Below are positions 1-7,920 of a stretch of DNA of 18,649 bases, in pieces. Within the stretch, counting starts at the first letter, position 1; every line of letters begins with the position of its first letter. This DNA comes from UBA3792 sp045576895 (lineage in GTDB: Bacteria > Bacillota > Clostridia > Christensenellales > CAG-138), in contig JAZNHI010000098.1 of the NCBI GenBank assembly GCA_045576895.1, positions 1 through 18,649 on the forward strand, read 5' to 3'. A program made the position numbers and the translations under genes. The notes below the pieces were generated by a model that was given only the letters and a program-made list of their open reading frames with translations, ran no database searches and was not told the DNA's origin.

Positions 1-1224
1 GAGTATACGCTCGATCCGACGTACAGCTTCAACACCGAGTTCCAAAAGCAGACCGCCGCGTATCTTGCCGCAGAGTACATGGATTACATCAACGGCAAAA
101 AACTTTCCGTCAAGGAAAGCGACGTAGACTTCGACCTGAACGGCGACGGCGACACATTCGATACGGTTGCGCTGACCATCGAATACGATGAAGAAAACGG
201 CTATTCCGGCACCTATGTGACGCTCTACCTGTCTGAGCTTCAAGAGAGCCTGTGGGACTATATTGTACGGCTCGACTATGCCGAGGACTGGACATGGTTT
301 GATGCAAACGGCAGCGCACTGTCCGACGCAGAGGTTGCGGCGATGACCACGGCTGATCGCGCGCAGGCGTTTGTTTCCGGCTTGTATGCAAAGGGAAGCA
401 CCGGCAGCGGCTCCTCCGGCATGGGCGGAGGTCCCGGCGGAAAAGGCGGATTCCCCGGCGGCAACAACGCGGGCGGTCCACCCGATATGAACGGCGGTTC
501 TTCCGAGAAAGCCGGCACACCGGACAAAGGCACCACCCAGTCGGCAACGGGCAAAACGGATTCCGCCGACTATGCTTCCTTCGATGAGATGGTCGCGGCT
601 TACAAGGCGGATATCGCTGAAATCGAAGCGGGCGACGCTTACGGCAACAACATCGTGGAGCTGTACAATCCGGTCAACTATATCGGTGCGGATGGCACGA
701 ACAATCCGACGTGGGCGCGGATCCTGATGGGTGCAAGCGAAGGCGACATCTCCATGTTCAATTCGCTGAACCTCGAGATTGCGTGGCTGAACGCCGGAAC
801 GGACGCCGAGATCGAATGGCAGTGGAACGGCGGCCATGTGCCGAGCGAGATCTTCGGCGATTCGCTTGCTCTGTATGTGGATATGATGTACGGAAAGTAT
901 GTCGACGGCGCGGTGGAAATCACCAAAGCGGCGCCGTCCGGTCAGACCGCCAACGGAACCGCAACCGAAGCCACCGGCACGGATCTTTCAAGTTGGGTCA
1001 CGTTCAACGGAACGGACGGCGTCACCATGACGCTTGCGGGCGCTGCCAATTACCGCACCTCCGGCGCGAGCAAGGCGATCCCCGGCTTCGACGTCATGGA
1101 CTACGGTCAGGAGGACTATGTATTCGGCAGCAGTACGGCCGATGCGCGGCATTGGAACAAGTATGTCCTCAAAGTATTTGAGGAACACGCCGACACGCTT
1201 TCGGCACTGTTCAATGCCAAATGA
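1..1224 (+). CDS. Tannase-like alpha/beta hydrolase, C-terminal part (5' end outside window)
   Basis: The frame is open from base 1, so the gene starts upstream; the visible 407 residues are its C-terminal part. The segment around residues 225-300 has the layout of the tannase/feruloyl-esterase-like (subtype A/B tannase) family: a W-A-R segment, a G-x-S-E-G-D stretch, an 'SLNLEIAWLNAG' helix, then WQWNGGHVPSE. The histidine of GGHVPSE (about residue 279) is the likely catalytic His; the nucleophilic Ser would lie upstream of the window. An acidic D-L-N-G-D-G-D loop near residue 48 resembles a calcium-binding loop. Residues about 132-170 are a Gly/Pro/Ser-rich low-complexity linker, as expected of a secreted multidomain protein. 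Family knowledge suggests hydrolysis of galloyl or similar ester bonds in plant polyphenols; the exact substrate is inference. A strong terminator follows the stop codon. Confidence 0.7.
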   Translation, partial: EYTLDPTYSFNTEFQKQTAAYLAAEYMDYINGKKLSVKESDVDFDLNGDGDTFDTVALTIEYDEENGYSGTYVTLYLSELQESLWDYIVRLDYAEDWTWFDANGSALSDAEVAAMTTADRAQAFVSGLYAKGSTGSGSSGMGGGPGGKGGFPGGNNAGGPPDMNGGSSEKAGTPDKGTTQSATGKTDSADYASFDEMVAAYKADIAEIEAGDAYGNNIVELYNPVNYIGADGTNNPTWARILMGASEGDISMFNSLNLEIAWLNAGTDAEIEWQWNGGHVPSEIFGDSLALYVDMMYGKYVDGAVEITKAAPSGQTANGTATEATGTDLSSWVTFNGTDGVTMTLAGAANYRTSGASKAIPGFDVMDYGQEDYVFGSSTADARHWNKYVLKVFEEHADTLSALFNAK

Positions 1225-1238
1225 AAAAGACTTTCCGA

Positions 1239-1272
1239 AAAAGGCATCCTGCACTGCAGCGGGATGCCTTTT
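1239..1272 (+). terminator. Intrinsic terminator of the tannase-like gene
   Basis: An 11-bp perfect stem (AAAAGGCATCC at 1239-1249 with GGATGCCTTTT at 1262-1272) closes a 12-base loop that contains CTGCAG. It starts 15 bases after the stop codon. The A/T ends of the stem make it potentially active on both strands. Confidence 0.85.
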
Positions 1273-1441
1273 CCAATGAGAGGTCATGCGATCGATAACC
1301 GTGCGCTCCGGCGCGGACAGTTTGTGACGCACGATACAAGCATACCCGGGCATACGATTGCAGAAATTGACGTCCTTGCAAAAATGTGCCATCGGCTGCA
1401 CCTTGCGATGCGCTACATTTTGGAGCTTTCCGTGCACATTT

Positions 1442-2371
1442 TCAGAAATTCCAGTGAATTTCGATCAATTGCTCGGATGTTTTGGGAACGCGCCTGCCGA
1501 TGCGAATATAATCGATCAGCGTTTCCACAATCGGGCGGTTGAGGCTCTCAAACGCGGTATAGCGGTCGATCAGCTCTTTTCGATGATCTCCTTCGATCGC
1601 TTGCTGATCCAGTAAATCAAGCTGCTTTGTTAGCTCCTGAATCTGCTTTTCCGCACGACTGCGATCGTCCGAAAGTCCCTTTGCCAATTCCGCGAAATCC
1701 GGATCGGAAAGATATCCGCGCACCTTATCCATATAGAGACTGCGCAAACCCTTGCTGTATTCCTCAACACGCTTTTGATATGCTTCGAGATCGGCATGCA
1801 GACGTTCTCTTTGCCGCTTCAGATCTTGTTGAAACTCCACCTTCTGCAGCAATTCATCCTTGTCAAGGTAGGCGTCAGATAGGCGATGCAGTTCATCCAA
1901 TACGGCTTGCTCTACCTTTTTGACAGAGACAAAGGTTCCCGGACAGGAATCCTGCGCAACATGATGGTTCGGGCACTCCAAATAATACATTCCGTGACAC
2001 TTATGAGATCGCAGAATATAACCGCAATACGCGCATCGCGATTTCTTTGCGAACAGCCCGATCTGACCGCCGGAGAATGGCTTTGCTTTTGCTTTGAGCA
2101 TCAGCTGCACGGTATCCCACAGCTCACGTTCTATAATCGGTTCATGTGTGCCTTCTACCACATACCATTGATCCCTCGGTCTCGGCTTGTTTTGTTTCGT
2201 CTTATAAGAAACGCTGCCATATTTTCCTTGTACCATGTTTCCGATGTAGATTTCATTCGTCAGCATATCGGCAATCGCAAAATACTTCCAGAAGGTACTG
2301 TTTTTTGATTCCATTATCATCCGGGCTTTTAAAAATGCTGCGAGGTTGGTTCGTGGTTTTTGCTTCCTGCT
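1442..2371 (-). pseudogene. Large serine recombinase remnant (C-terminal recombinase/zinc-ribbon/coiled-coil part)
   Basis: The translation matches the C-terminal part of large serine site-specific recombinases. It has a recombinase-domain end with 'LTNEIYIGNMVQGK', then 'EGTHEPII', a zinc ribbon (CAYCG ... paired later with C-P-N-H-H and C-P-G), and a long charged coiled coil. The first methionine is at 2320, but the homologous frame stays open back to 2371 (residues like PRTNLAAFLKAR), where a TGA at 2374-2372 ends it. The N-terminal resolvase domain with the catalytic Ser, normally about 150-200 residues, is absent, and I find no continuation of it in the adjacent bases. It is therefore best read as a dead remnant of an integrated mobile element. 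No RBS precedes the in-frame ATG. It lies tail to tail with the tannase-like gene and head to head with the Rieske oxidoreductase. Confidence 0.8.
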
Positions 2372-2483
2372 TCATGCGCGGACTCCTTTTCCATGAATTG
2401 ACAGTAATCCATATGAAACGCCGATGCTTTTTAGCACGGAGAACGCAATACATGCGTTTATAACATGCCGTTTCGCATTTTTC

Positions 2484-2503
2484 CGGATGAAACCATCCGT
2501 TTT
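2484..2503. other. Small hairpin in the recombinase/oxidoreductase intergenic gap
   Basis: CGGATG (2484-2489), loop AAAC, CATCCG (2494-2499), then TTTT. The stem is a perfect 6 bp. It could act as a weak terminator or as a leader element of the downstream gene. The rest of 2375-2541 shows no other gene. Confidence 0.3.
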
Positions 2504-2541
2504 GCGGAAGAATAAAGCATTATGTATGCAGGAGGCAAACA

Positions 2542-3861
2542 ATGGGTTCTGTTTGGAACGATACGGTCAATATGAGATCGTTTGCGAAGCTTGAAAGGGA
2601 CTTGCATGTCGATGTGCTGATCATCGGCGGCGGAATGGCGGGCGTTCTGACGGCGTATATGCTGGGACGTGAGGGCGTCGATTACGCGCTTTGCGAAGCG
2701 GAAACGCTCGGCAGCGGAACAACGAAGAACACGACCGCCAAGATCACCAGTCAGCACGGGCTGATCTATGACAAGCTGATTCGTGAATTCGGAGAGCAAA
2801 AGGCCGTCCAATACTACGGCGCAAATCAGGAAGCCCTGTATCTCTATCGTACGCTGTGCGAAACGATCGACTGCGATTTTGAGCAGAAGGACAATTATAT
2901 CTATACGCTCAATGACGTGAAGCAAATCGAAAAAGAGATGCGCGCATTGAAACAACTCGGTATACCTGCAGAACGGACGAATACGCTTCCGCTGCCGTTT
3001 GACGTTGCGGGTGCAATACGGTTTTCCGAGCAGGCGCAGTTTCATCCGCTTCGATTCCTTTCGGGAATCTCCGACGGACTTCATATCTATGAACACACGC
3101 GCGTGCGGGAATTGAAAAAAACGAAAACCGGCGTCGCTGCGGTGACAAGCGGCGGAACGGTTTTTGCCGATCGCGTGATCGTCGCCACACATTTTCCGTT
3201 TTTGAACAAGCACGGCGTGTATTTCATCAAACAATACCAGCACCGCTCCTATGTGATCGCGCTGGAGAACGCGCCGCAGCTCGACGGCATGTATCTGGAC
3301 GATGACGAAAAGGGACTTTCCTTCCGAAACTACGGCGATTATCTGTTTATCGGCGGCGGCAGTCATCGAACGGGAAAGAACGGCGGCGGGTATCGGGACC
3401 TCAAAGCGGCTGCCGAACGGTACTTTCCCGAAGCGACCGTCAAGTATGCGTGGGCGGCGCAGGATTGCATGACGCTCGATTCCGTTCCGTATATCGGACG
3501 GTATTCTGCGGGAACGGAAGGTCTTTATGTGGCGACGGGCTTCAACAAATGGGGCATGACCGGTTCGATGATCGCAGCAAAGCTGCTTTCTGATTTGTTG
3601 ACCGGCAACGAAAACCCGTATGAGGAGTTGTTTTCTCCGTCGAGAACCATGCTGCGTCCGGCACTGCTTTCGAATGCGGCGGAAGCCGTTCTCGGACTGA
3701 TTACACCGACCGTGCCGCGCTGCCCGCATCTCGGGTGTGCGCTGCATTGGAACGAGGCGGAGCATAGCTGGGACTGTCCCTGCCACGGTTCACGCTTCAC
3801 GGAGGACGGAAAACTGATCGACAACCCCGCAACGGGCGATCTCAAGGGGGTGCAAAAATGA
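2542..3861 (+). CDS. FAD-dependent oxidoreductase with C-terminal Rieske [2Fe-2S] domain (YhfW-like)
   Basis: This 439-residue protein starts at an ATG preceded by GGAGG. Residues 23-34 are the FAD-binding beta-strand and GxGxxG loop (VLIIGGGMAG), typical of the DAO/amino-acid-oxidase superfamily. Residues 394-415 carry a complete Rieske cluster site: C394-P-H396 and C412-P-C-H415, plus C399 and C414 at the positions of the conserved Rieske disulfide (CPHLGC / CPCHGS). The architecture matches Bacillus YhfW-type proteins, which I recall as about 500 residues; this one ends shortly after the second Rieske motif, so the C-terminal tail is short. It is presumably a cytosolic flavoprotein passing electrons through the Rieske cluster; the substrate is unknown. 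The stop codon overlaps the start of the next gene (ATGA), which implies translational coupling with the thioredoxin-fold protein. Confidence 0.88.
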   Translation: MGSVWNDTVNMRSFAKLERDLHVDVLIIGGGMAGVLTAYMLGREGVDYALCEAETLGSGTTKNTTAKITSQHGLIYDKLIREFGEQKAVQYYGANQEALYLYRTLCETIDCDFEQKDNYIYTLNDVKQIEKEMRALKQLGIPAERTNTLPLPFDVAGAIRFSEQAQFHPLRFLSGISDGLHIYEHTRVRELKKTKTGVAAVTSGGTVFADRVIVATHFPFLNKHGVYFIKQYQHRSYVIALENAPQLDGMYLDDDEKGLSFRNYGDYLFIGGGSHRTGKNGGGYRDLKAAAERYFPEATVKYAWAAQDCMTLDSVPYIGRYSAGTEGLYVATGFNKWGMTGSMIAAKLLSDLLTGNENPYEELFSPSRTMLRPALLSNAAEAVLGLITPTVPRCPHLGCALHWNEAEHSWDCPCHGSRFTEDGKLIDNPATGDLKGVQK

Positions 3862-5810
3862 GCAATCATCTCAGGAATGAAACAAGTCCCTACCTCTTGC
3901 AGCATGCCGAAAATCCGGTTGAATGGTATCCGTGGGGCGAGGAGGCCTTTATGAAGGCGCGCGACGAGGACAAACCGATCTTTCTCAGCATCGGATATTC
4001 CACCTGTCATTGGTGCCATGTGATGGCGCACGAGAGCTTTGAAGATGCGGAGACTGCCGCGCTCCTGAATCGCGGCTTTGTTTCGATTAAGGTGGATCGG
4101 GAGGAACGACCGGATATCGATAACGTGTATATGGCGGCCTGTCAGGCGATGACGGGCAGCGGCGGATGGCCTTTGAGTGTCTTTTTAACGCCGGAAAAGA
4201 AGCCGTTTTATGTGGGAACGTATTTTCCGAAAACAGCACAGTACGGCATGCCGAGTTTTAGCAACCTGCTGCATGCGATCCTTGAAGCATGGGCACATGA
4301 ACGGGAGAACCTGATCCGCTCTGCGGATACGCTGACAACCGTATTGGCGACGCAGCAGAATCGCACGTTTCTATCCGAAAAAGAGAATCCGATCGAACGC
4401 GGGCTTTCCGCATTGGTAAACAGCTTCGATCGCGTCAACGGCGGGTTCGGGCGTGCACCGAAGTTCCCTGCGCCGCAGAATTTTCTGTTTTTGCTGCAGC
4501 GGTATGAGAAATACGGCGACGCACATGCGCTCCATATGGCGACGTTCACGCTTGAGCGCATGTATGCAGGCGGTATGTTCGACCATATCGGCGGCGGATT
4601 CTGCCGCTATTCGACCGACCGACGCTTCCTTGTTCCGCACTTTGAAAAGATGCTGTATGACAACGCGCTTCTGATCCTTACCTATGCAAAGGCATATGAA
4701 TTGACCGATGATCGATTCTACTTGGACGTAGCCGAACGGACGGCAGCATATCTGCTGCGTGAAATGCGGTCAAATAACGGCGGTTTTTACAGCGCGCAGG
4801 ACGCGGACAGCGAGGGACAGGAAGGACTCTATTATGTGTTTACGCCGGAAGAAACCGTCGCCGTGCTCGGCAAAGAGGCGGGAGACGCGTTTAATGCCTG
4901 TTTTGACATCACAAATGAAGGTAACTTTGAAGGCAAAAGCATTCCAAACCTTTTGGAACATCCGAGAGAGCCGGAACGTTTCGAAGCTGAAAAGCAGGCG
5001 CTGCTTGCGTATCGAAAAGCGCGTGCGCACCTGATGACGGACGACAAGGCGCTGACCTTCTGGAATGCGCTTGCGATCACGGCATTCTGCGCGCTGTACC
5101 GCGTCAGCGGCAAAGACGACTATCTCAACACCGCACTTTCAACGGATGCATTTCTCGAGGTCCATGCGATACGCGGTGAAAACCTGTTCACAAGCGTAAA
5201 GGACGGCAAAACAGGCAGCCACGCGTTTTTGGACGATCGCGCAGGACTTGCGCTTGCAAAGCTTGCGCTGTATGACGCGACGCTTGATCGCACGTTCCTT
5301 GACGCGGCGGCGAAGCAGGCGGAAATTGCGGTCAAGGAATTCTTCGATTCGGATATCGGCGGCTTCTTCTTTACCGGTACGGGTAACGAAACCTTGCTGT
5401 TTCGCTCCAAAGAGACCGCCGACAACGCGCTGCCGAGCGGCAATTCGATCATGAGCTATGTGCTTTTGAGACTGTCCGTTCTTGCGCCGGATGCGCTGTC
5501 GGGCGGCATTATGAAAAAACAGTTCGCATACATGAAGTCCCAGGCGGCGCTGCAGCCGGTTGCGCACACAGCGTTTCTCACGGCGCTTTCGGATCAGGAA
5601 CAGCCGCCTGCAAAGATCGTCGCCGTCGGCGCACAGGACAAAGAAACGATCCCTCTTCTTGCTCCGCTCGGCGCAAACGTGCTCCTGCTCGAGGAACAAA
5701 CTGCGGAGTACCCGCTTCAGAACAACAGACAAACCTATTATATCTGCCGCGGGGTTACCTGTCTTCCGCCGACAAACGAACTGAAAAAGGAATGGTTCAT
5801 GCAGCACTGA
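3858..5810 (+). CDS. DUF255 thioredoxin-fold protein (YyaL / SSP411 family)
   Basis: A 650-residue protein within the usual 600-700 range of the family. The N-terminus shows the family signature (HLRNETSPYLLQHA, then NPVEWYPWGEEA), followed by a thioredoxin-like domain with the CxxC motif C50-H-W-C53 and 'VDREERPDID'. After about residue 180 comes a long alpha-rich region with 'HFEKMLYDNA' and 'QDADSEG', consistent with the (alpha/alpha)6 barrel-like domain found in these proteins. The biochemical role of the family is not settled; the N-terminal half is annotated as a DsbH-like thioredoxin domain. The start ATG overlaps the stop of the Rieske oxidoreductase by four bases and an upstream GGGGGTG serves as RBS, so the two are probably co-expressed, and a shared redox job is plausible inference. 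Confidence 0.9.
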   Translation: MSNHLRNETSPYLLQHAENPVEWYPWGEEAFMKARDEDKPIFLSIGYSTCHWCHVMAHESFEDAETAALLNRGFVSIKVDREERPDIDNVYMAACQAMTGSGGWPLSVFLTPEKKPFYVGTYFPKTAQYGMPSFSNLLHAILEAWAHERENLIRSADTLTTVLATQQNRTFLSEKENPIERGLSALVNSFDRVNGGFGRAPKFPAPQNFLFLLQRYEKYGDAHALHMATFTLERMYAGGMFDHIGGGFCRYSTDRRFLVPHFEKMLYDNALLILTYAKAYELTDDRFYLDVAERTAAYLLREMRSNNGGFYSAQDADSEGQEGLYYVFTPEETVAVLGKEAGDAFNACFDITNEGNFEGKSIPNLLEHPREPERFEAEKQALLAYRKARAHLMTDDKALTFWNALAITAFCALYRVSGKDDYLNTALSTDAFLEVHAIRGENLFTSVKDGKTGSHAFLDDRAGLALAKLALYDATLDRTFLDAAAKQAEIAVKEFFDSDIGGFFFTGTGNETLLFRSKETADNALPSGNSIMSYVLLRLSVLAPDALSGGIMKKQFAYMKSQAALQPVAHTAFLTALSDQEQPPAKIVAVGAQDKETIPLLAPLGANVLLLEEQTAEYPLQNNRQTYYICRGVTCLPPTNELKKEWFMQH

Positions 5811-5954
5811 ACTATATCAAAACCATTCCAAATCGATACCTTATTGCTTTTCACGGATGCTTCGTACCGACATTTTCGAGCAGAGAATGTGTGCGAGTTT
5901 GTCCCATATTCTTTTTATCCGTGGCGTTCTGATCCGGTCGTATCGTACCCTTCT

Positions 5955-5987
5955 CCGCCGGTTTTTCATGATCCGAAAAACCGGTGG
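5955..5987. repeat. 13-bp hairpin at the cotJC truncation point
   Basis: CCGCCGGTTTTTC (5955-5967) pairs with GAAAAACCGGTGG (5975-5987) with one G-T wobble around the 7-base loop ATGATCC. The cotJC stop codon (minus strand, 5968-5966) lies inside it. Neither strand has a clear T-run after the stem, so terminator function is uncertain. It may instead be the end of an inserted or deleted element. Bases 5811-5954 hold no recognisable gene. Confidence 0.5.
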
Positions 5988-6436
5988 TTTAGGGATTTTG
6001 AAGTTTGCAGCGAATAGAAGGTTGCAGCATCCGCCGCCATGTCCTCGGATAGATCCGCGATCGGGTCGCCGGTGCAGGCGATATAGGCGGAGGTGAAGGG
6101 CACGCCGTTCGGGTCGGCGGGGAAGACGCCGGTGCCGTGCATCGTATAGTAGCCGTCCAGTCCCGCGGCGGAGAGCTCCTCAAGGCTTGCGCCCTGCATG
6201 CACTGTGTGATCATCGTCGCGATCATCTCCCAGTGCGCGATCTCCTCCGTGCCGATGTCGGTCAGGGTCGCGCGGATGCGGTCGTCGGGCATCGAGTAGC
6301 GCTGCGTGAGATAGCGGAGCCCTGCGCCGAGCTCGGAGTCCGGACCGCCGTACTGCGCCATCAGGAGCTTTGCCATACGGGGATCGGGCTTGGTGATGCG
6401 GACGGGGTATTCGAGTCGTTTTTCATAGATCCACAT
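5966..6436 (-). pseudogene. cotJC: Spore coat protein CotJC (manganese-catalase-like), C-terminally truncated
   Basis: Residues 1 to about 135 match CotJC closely: MWIYEKRLEYPV, then 'QYGGPDSELGAGLRYL', 'SMPDDRIRA', 'TDIGTEEIAHWEM', 'GVPFTSAYI' and 'GDPIADLSEDMAA'. The family normally runs to about 190 residues and ends with a helix like REREVVHFQRFGE that supplies the second Glu/His metal-ligand pair. Here the match stops after DMAA, and about 20 unrelated residues lead to a stop inside a hairpin. The first ligand set (E35, E65, H68 region) is kept and the second is lost, so a functional dimetal site is unlikely. The RBS GAGGAGGT precedes the ATG, and the gene starts 12 bases after the cotJB stop. 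A structural coat role for the truncated protein cannot be excluded. Confidence 0.78.
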
Positions 6437-6448
6437 AAGCGTACCTCC

Positions 6449-6706
6449 TCAATTCTGCCACGGCCATTTCTGGTAGACCCAGCTTCCGGCGTCGTGCGTG
6501 CTGTTGCCGAAGTTCTCGAGCGGGCCGAAGCGCTCGGTGTATTCCGCGCAGAGACGCTTCAGCGTTTCCGCGTAGCTGTTGAAATCGTTCGTTGCGTCGA
6601 GGTCCTCGGGGTGGGTGTCGAGATAGAGCTGCAGCTCGACGCAGGCGAAGCGGACTTCGCCGATCTTCGTAAGAAGAGCCTGTTCCGTACAGTCTGTCAT
6701 AATCAT
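6449..6706 (-). CDS. cotJB: Spore coat protein CotJB
   Basis: A small 83-85 residue protein with the CotJB pattern: 'ACVELQLYLDTHPEDLDA', then 'ERFGPLENFGN' and a C-terminal 'WVYQKWPWQN'. It is the middle gene of the cotJABC operon, whose products enter the inner spore coat. The first ATG (6706) overlaps the cotJA stop as ATGA, but the GGGAGG Shine-Dalgarno at 6708-6713 sits right against that ATG. It is about seven bases from a second ATG at 6700, which is the more plausible start (83 residues, MTDCTEQ...). In sporulating Firmicutes the operon is expressed in the mother cell under SigE. Confidence 0.88.
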   Translation of the reverse strand: MIMTDCTEQALLTKIGEVRFACVELQLYLDTHPEDLDATNDFNSYAETLKRLCAEYTERFGPLENFGNSTHDAGSWVYQKWPWQN

Positions 6707-6972
6707 ACCTCCCGGTTCCTGCAGGTGGGATATTCGGAGACGAGCTCCGGGAAAAGCGTACCGCGGGCAAGCGCTTCGCAGGGGCAGAAGCCCGCGCGGT
6801 ACGTCTGATTCGGGAAATAAACGGTCGCAAGCGCGCAGCCGCCGCCGGACATGCCGCAGGAATTGACCGAAGAGACGGTCCCCGCGGCAACGACGTTATC
6901 GACCGCGGTGGGATCGACGGCGGGCATGCGGTCCGTAAAACAGCATCCGCCGTTTGCATAGGGTTGTTGCAT
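6703..6972 (-). CDS. cotJA: Spore coat-associated protein CotJA
   Basis: An 89-residue protein whose C-terminal half shows the CotJA signature: 'YFPNQTYRAGFCPCEAL', then 'RGTLFPELVSEY'. The N-terminal half is Gly/Cys/Val-rich with several cysteines (GGCC, SCGMSGGGC), longer and more Cys-rich than usual. The start ATG at 6972 is preceded by AAGGAGG at a good distance. Upstream on the minus strand, CATACCAT (plus-strand 7002-7009) resembles a SigE -10 element (cATAcanT, one mismatch), but no convincing -35 is seen at the right distance. cotJA is first in the operon and overlaps cotJB. Confidence 0.85.
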   Translation of the reverse strand: MQQPYANGGCCFTDRMPAVDPTAVDNVVAAGTVSSVNSCGMSGGGCALATVYFPNQTYRAGFCPCEALARGTLFPELVSEYPTCRNREV

Positions 6973-7134
6973 CGCATCTTCCTCCTTGGTTCTTTACTGC
7001 CATGGTATGAAATCCGTCAAAAAAGCGTGCTTCTATTTCGCCGCGCTCCTGCATAATCTGTTCAAACGAAACGGAGGTCGGCGGTCAGAATGTCGATGGA
7101 GCTTCAAACGACAGAAAGGAGCAGGGGAGCGCGT

Positions 7135-7365
7135 ATGCTGTTTTCGGAACTGAAATGCAGGGAGGTCATCAACGTGTGCACGGGGGAGCGGTACGGAAAC
7201 GTCTGCGATCTGGTGTTCGATCCGTGCGCGGGCGAGATACAGGCGATCGTCGTGCCCGGCGGCACGCGCTTTTTCGGGTTGCTGAAGGGCAGGGAGGGGA
7301 TGCCGATCCCGTTCTCGAAGATCAAAAAGCTCGGCGAGGACGTGATTTTAGTCGAGCTGCCGTAA
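7135..7365 (+). CDS. ylmC: YlmC/YmxH family sporulation protein (PRC-barrel)
   Basis: From the ATG at 7135 the product is 76 residues, MLFSELKCREVINV..., matching the small PRC-barrel YlmC/YmxH family. It shows 'GERYGNVCDLVFD', 'GEIQAIVVPGG', 'IPFSKIKKLGEDVILVEL' in family order. The reading frame extends upstream to an ATG at 7090, but the RBS-like AAAGGAGCAGGGGAG at 7116-7130 and the family start (M-L/R-x-S-E-L) favour 7135. These proteins are associated with sporulation in Bacilli and Clostridia, but the molecular role is not known. The gene is divergent from cotJ and precedes nrdR in the same orientation. Confidence 0.85.
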   Translation: MLFSELKCREVINVCTGERYGNVCDLVFDPCAGEIQAIVVPGGTRFFGLLKGREGMPIPFSKIKKLGEDVILVELP

Positions 7366-7418
7366 AAGCATGAACAATCCGTAAATTCGCGTCCGGACAG
7401 GTACGGCTTTCCGATACG

Positions 7419-7430
7419 GTGTGCTATACT
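7419..7430 (+). promoter_or_regulatory. Candidate extended -10 promoter for nrdR-pgeF
   Basis: TGC-TATACT (7422-7430) is an extended -10 element 34 bases before the nrdR start. The -35 region is poor. Confidence is limited because only half of the promoter is clear. Confidence 0.4.
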
Positions 7431-7464
7431 ATCCTTAAGTATGGCATCAAAGGAGGACAAGCCT

Positions 7465-7920
7465 ATGAAGTGCCGGTTTTGCGGAGGGACGGACAGCAAG
7501 GTCATCGACTCGCGTCCGAACGAGGACGGCAGCGCGATCCGTCGGCGCAGGGAGTGCATTGGCTGCGGACGCAGATTTACGACGTGGGAGCGCATCGAGG
7601 AGAACCCGGTCATGGTCGTGAAGCGCGACGGGCGGCGCGAGCCGTTCGAGCGCGAAAAGGTCGCGGTCGGCATCCGCAAGGCGTGCGAGAAGCGCCCGAT
7701 CCCCGCGGACGTGCAGAACCGTCTGGTCGACGAGATCTGCCGCGAGATCAACAATTCCCTCGAGTCCGAGGTCACGACCGAGTCGATCGGCGAGCTGGTC
7801 ATGAAGAAGCTCCGCGACGTGGACGAGGTCGCGTACGTGCGCTTCGCGTCGGTCTACCGCGAATTCAAGGATTCGCAGACCTTCCTGCAGGAATTGCAGC
7901 GGCTTCTGAACGAGAAATGA
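7465..7920 (+). CDS. nrdR: Transcriptional repressor NrdR
   Basis: A 151-residue NrdR of normal length. The N-terminal zinc ribbon has C3, C6, C31 and C34 with 'DSRPNEDGSAIRRRRECIGC'. The ATP-cone domain follows (about residues 47-137: 'VMVVKRDGRREPFEREKV', 'EVAYVRFASVYREF'). NrdR binds (d)ATP and represses ribonucleotide reductase genes by binding NrdR boxes; none is evident upstream here. The ATG at 7465 is chosen because AAAGGAGG lies at 7448-7455 and the protein then begins MKCRFC as in the family. Its stop overlaps the pgeF start (ATGA), indicating coupling. Confidence 0.96.
   Translation: MKCRFCGGTDSKVIDSRPNEDGSAIRRRRECIGCGRRFTTWERIEENPVMVVKRDGRREPFEREKVAVGIRKACEKRPIPADVQNRLVDEICREINNSLESEVTTESIGELVMKKLRDVDEVAYVRFASVYREFKDSQTFLQELQRLLNEK

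Noticed and set aside
2458..3786. 442-residue open frame on the minus strand
   Set aside because: It is antisense to the FAD/Rieske gene, which has clear cofactor motifs; the antisense product shows none.
7419..7916. Apparent N-terminal extension of PgeF into a 456-residue protein
   Set aside because: The extension is nrdR read in another frame; NrdR has its zinc-ribbon and RBS, and PgeF homology starts at 7917.
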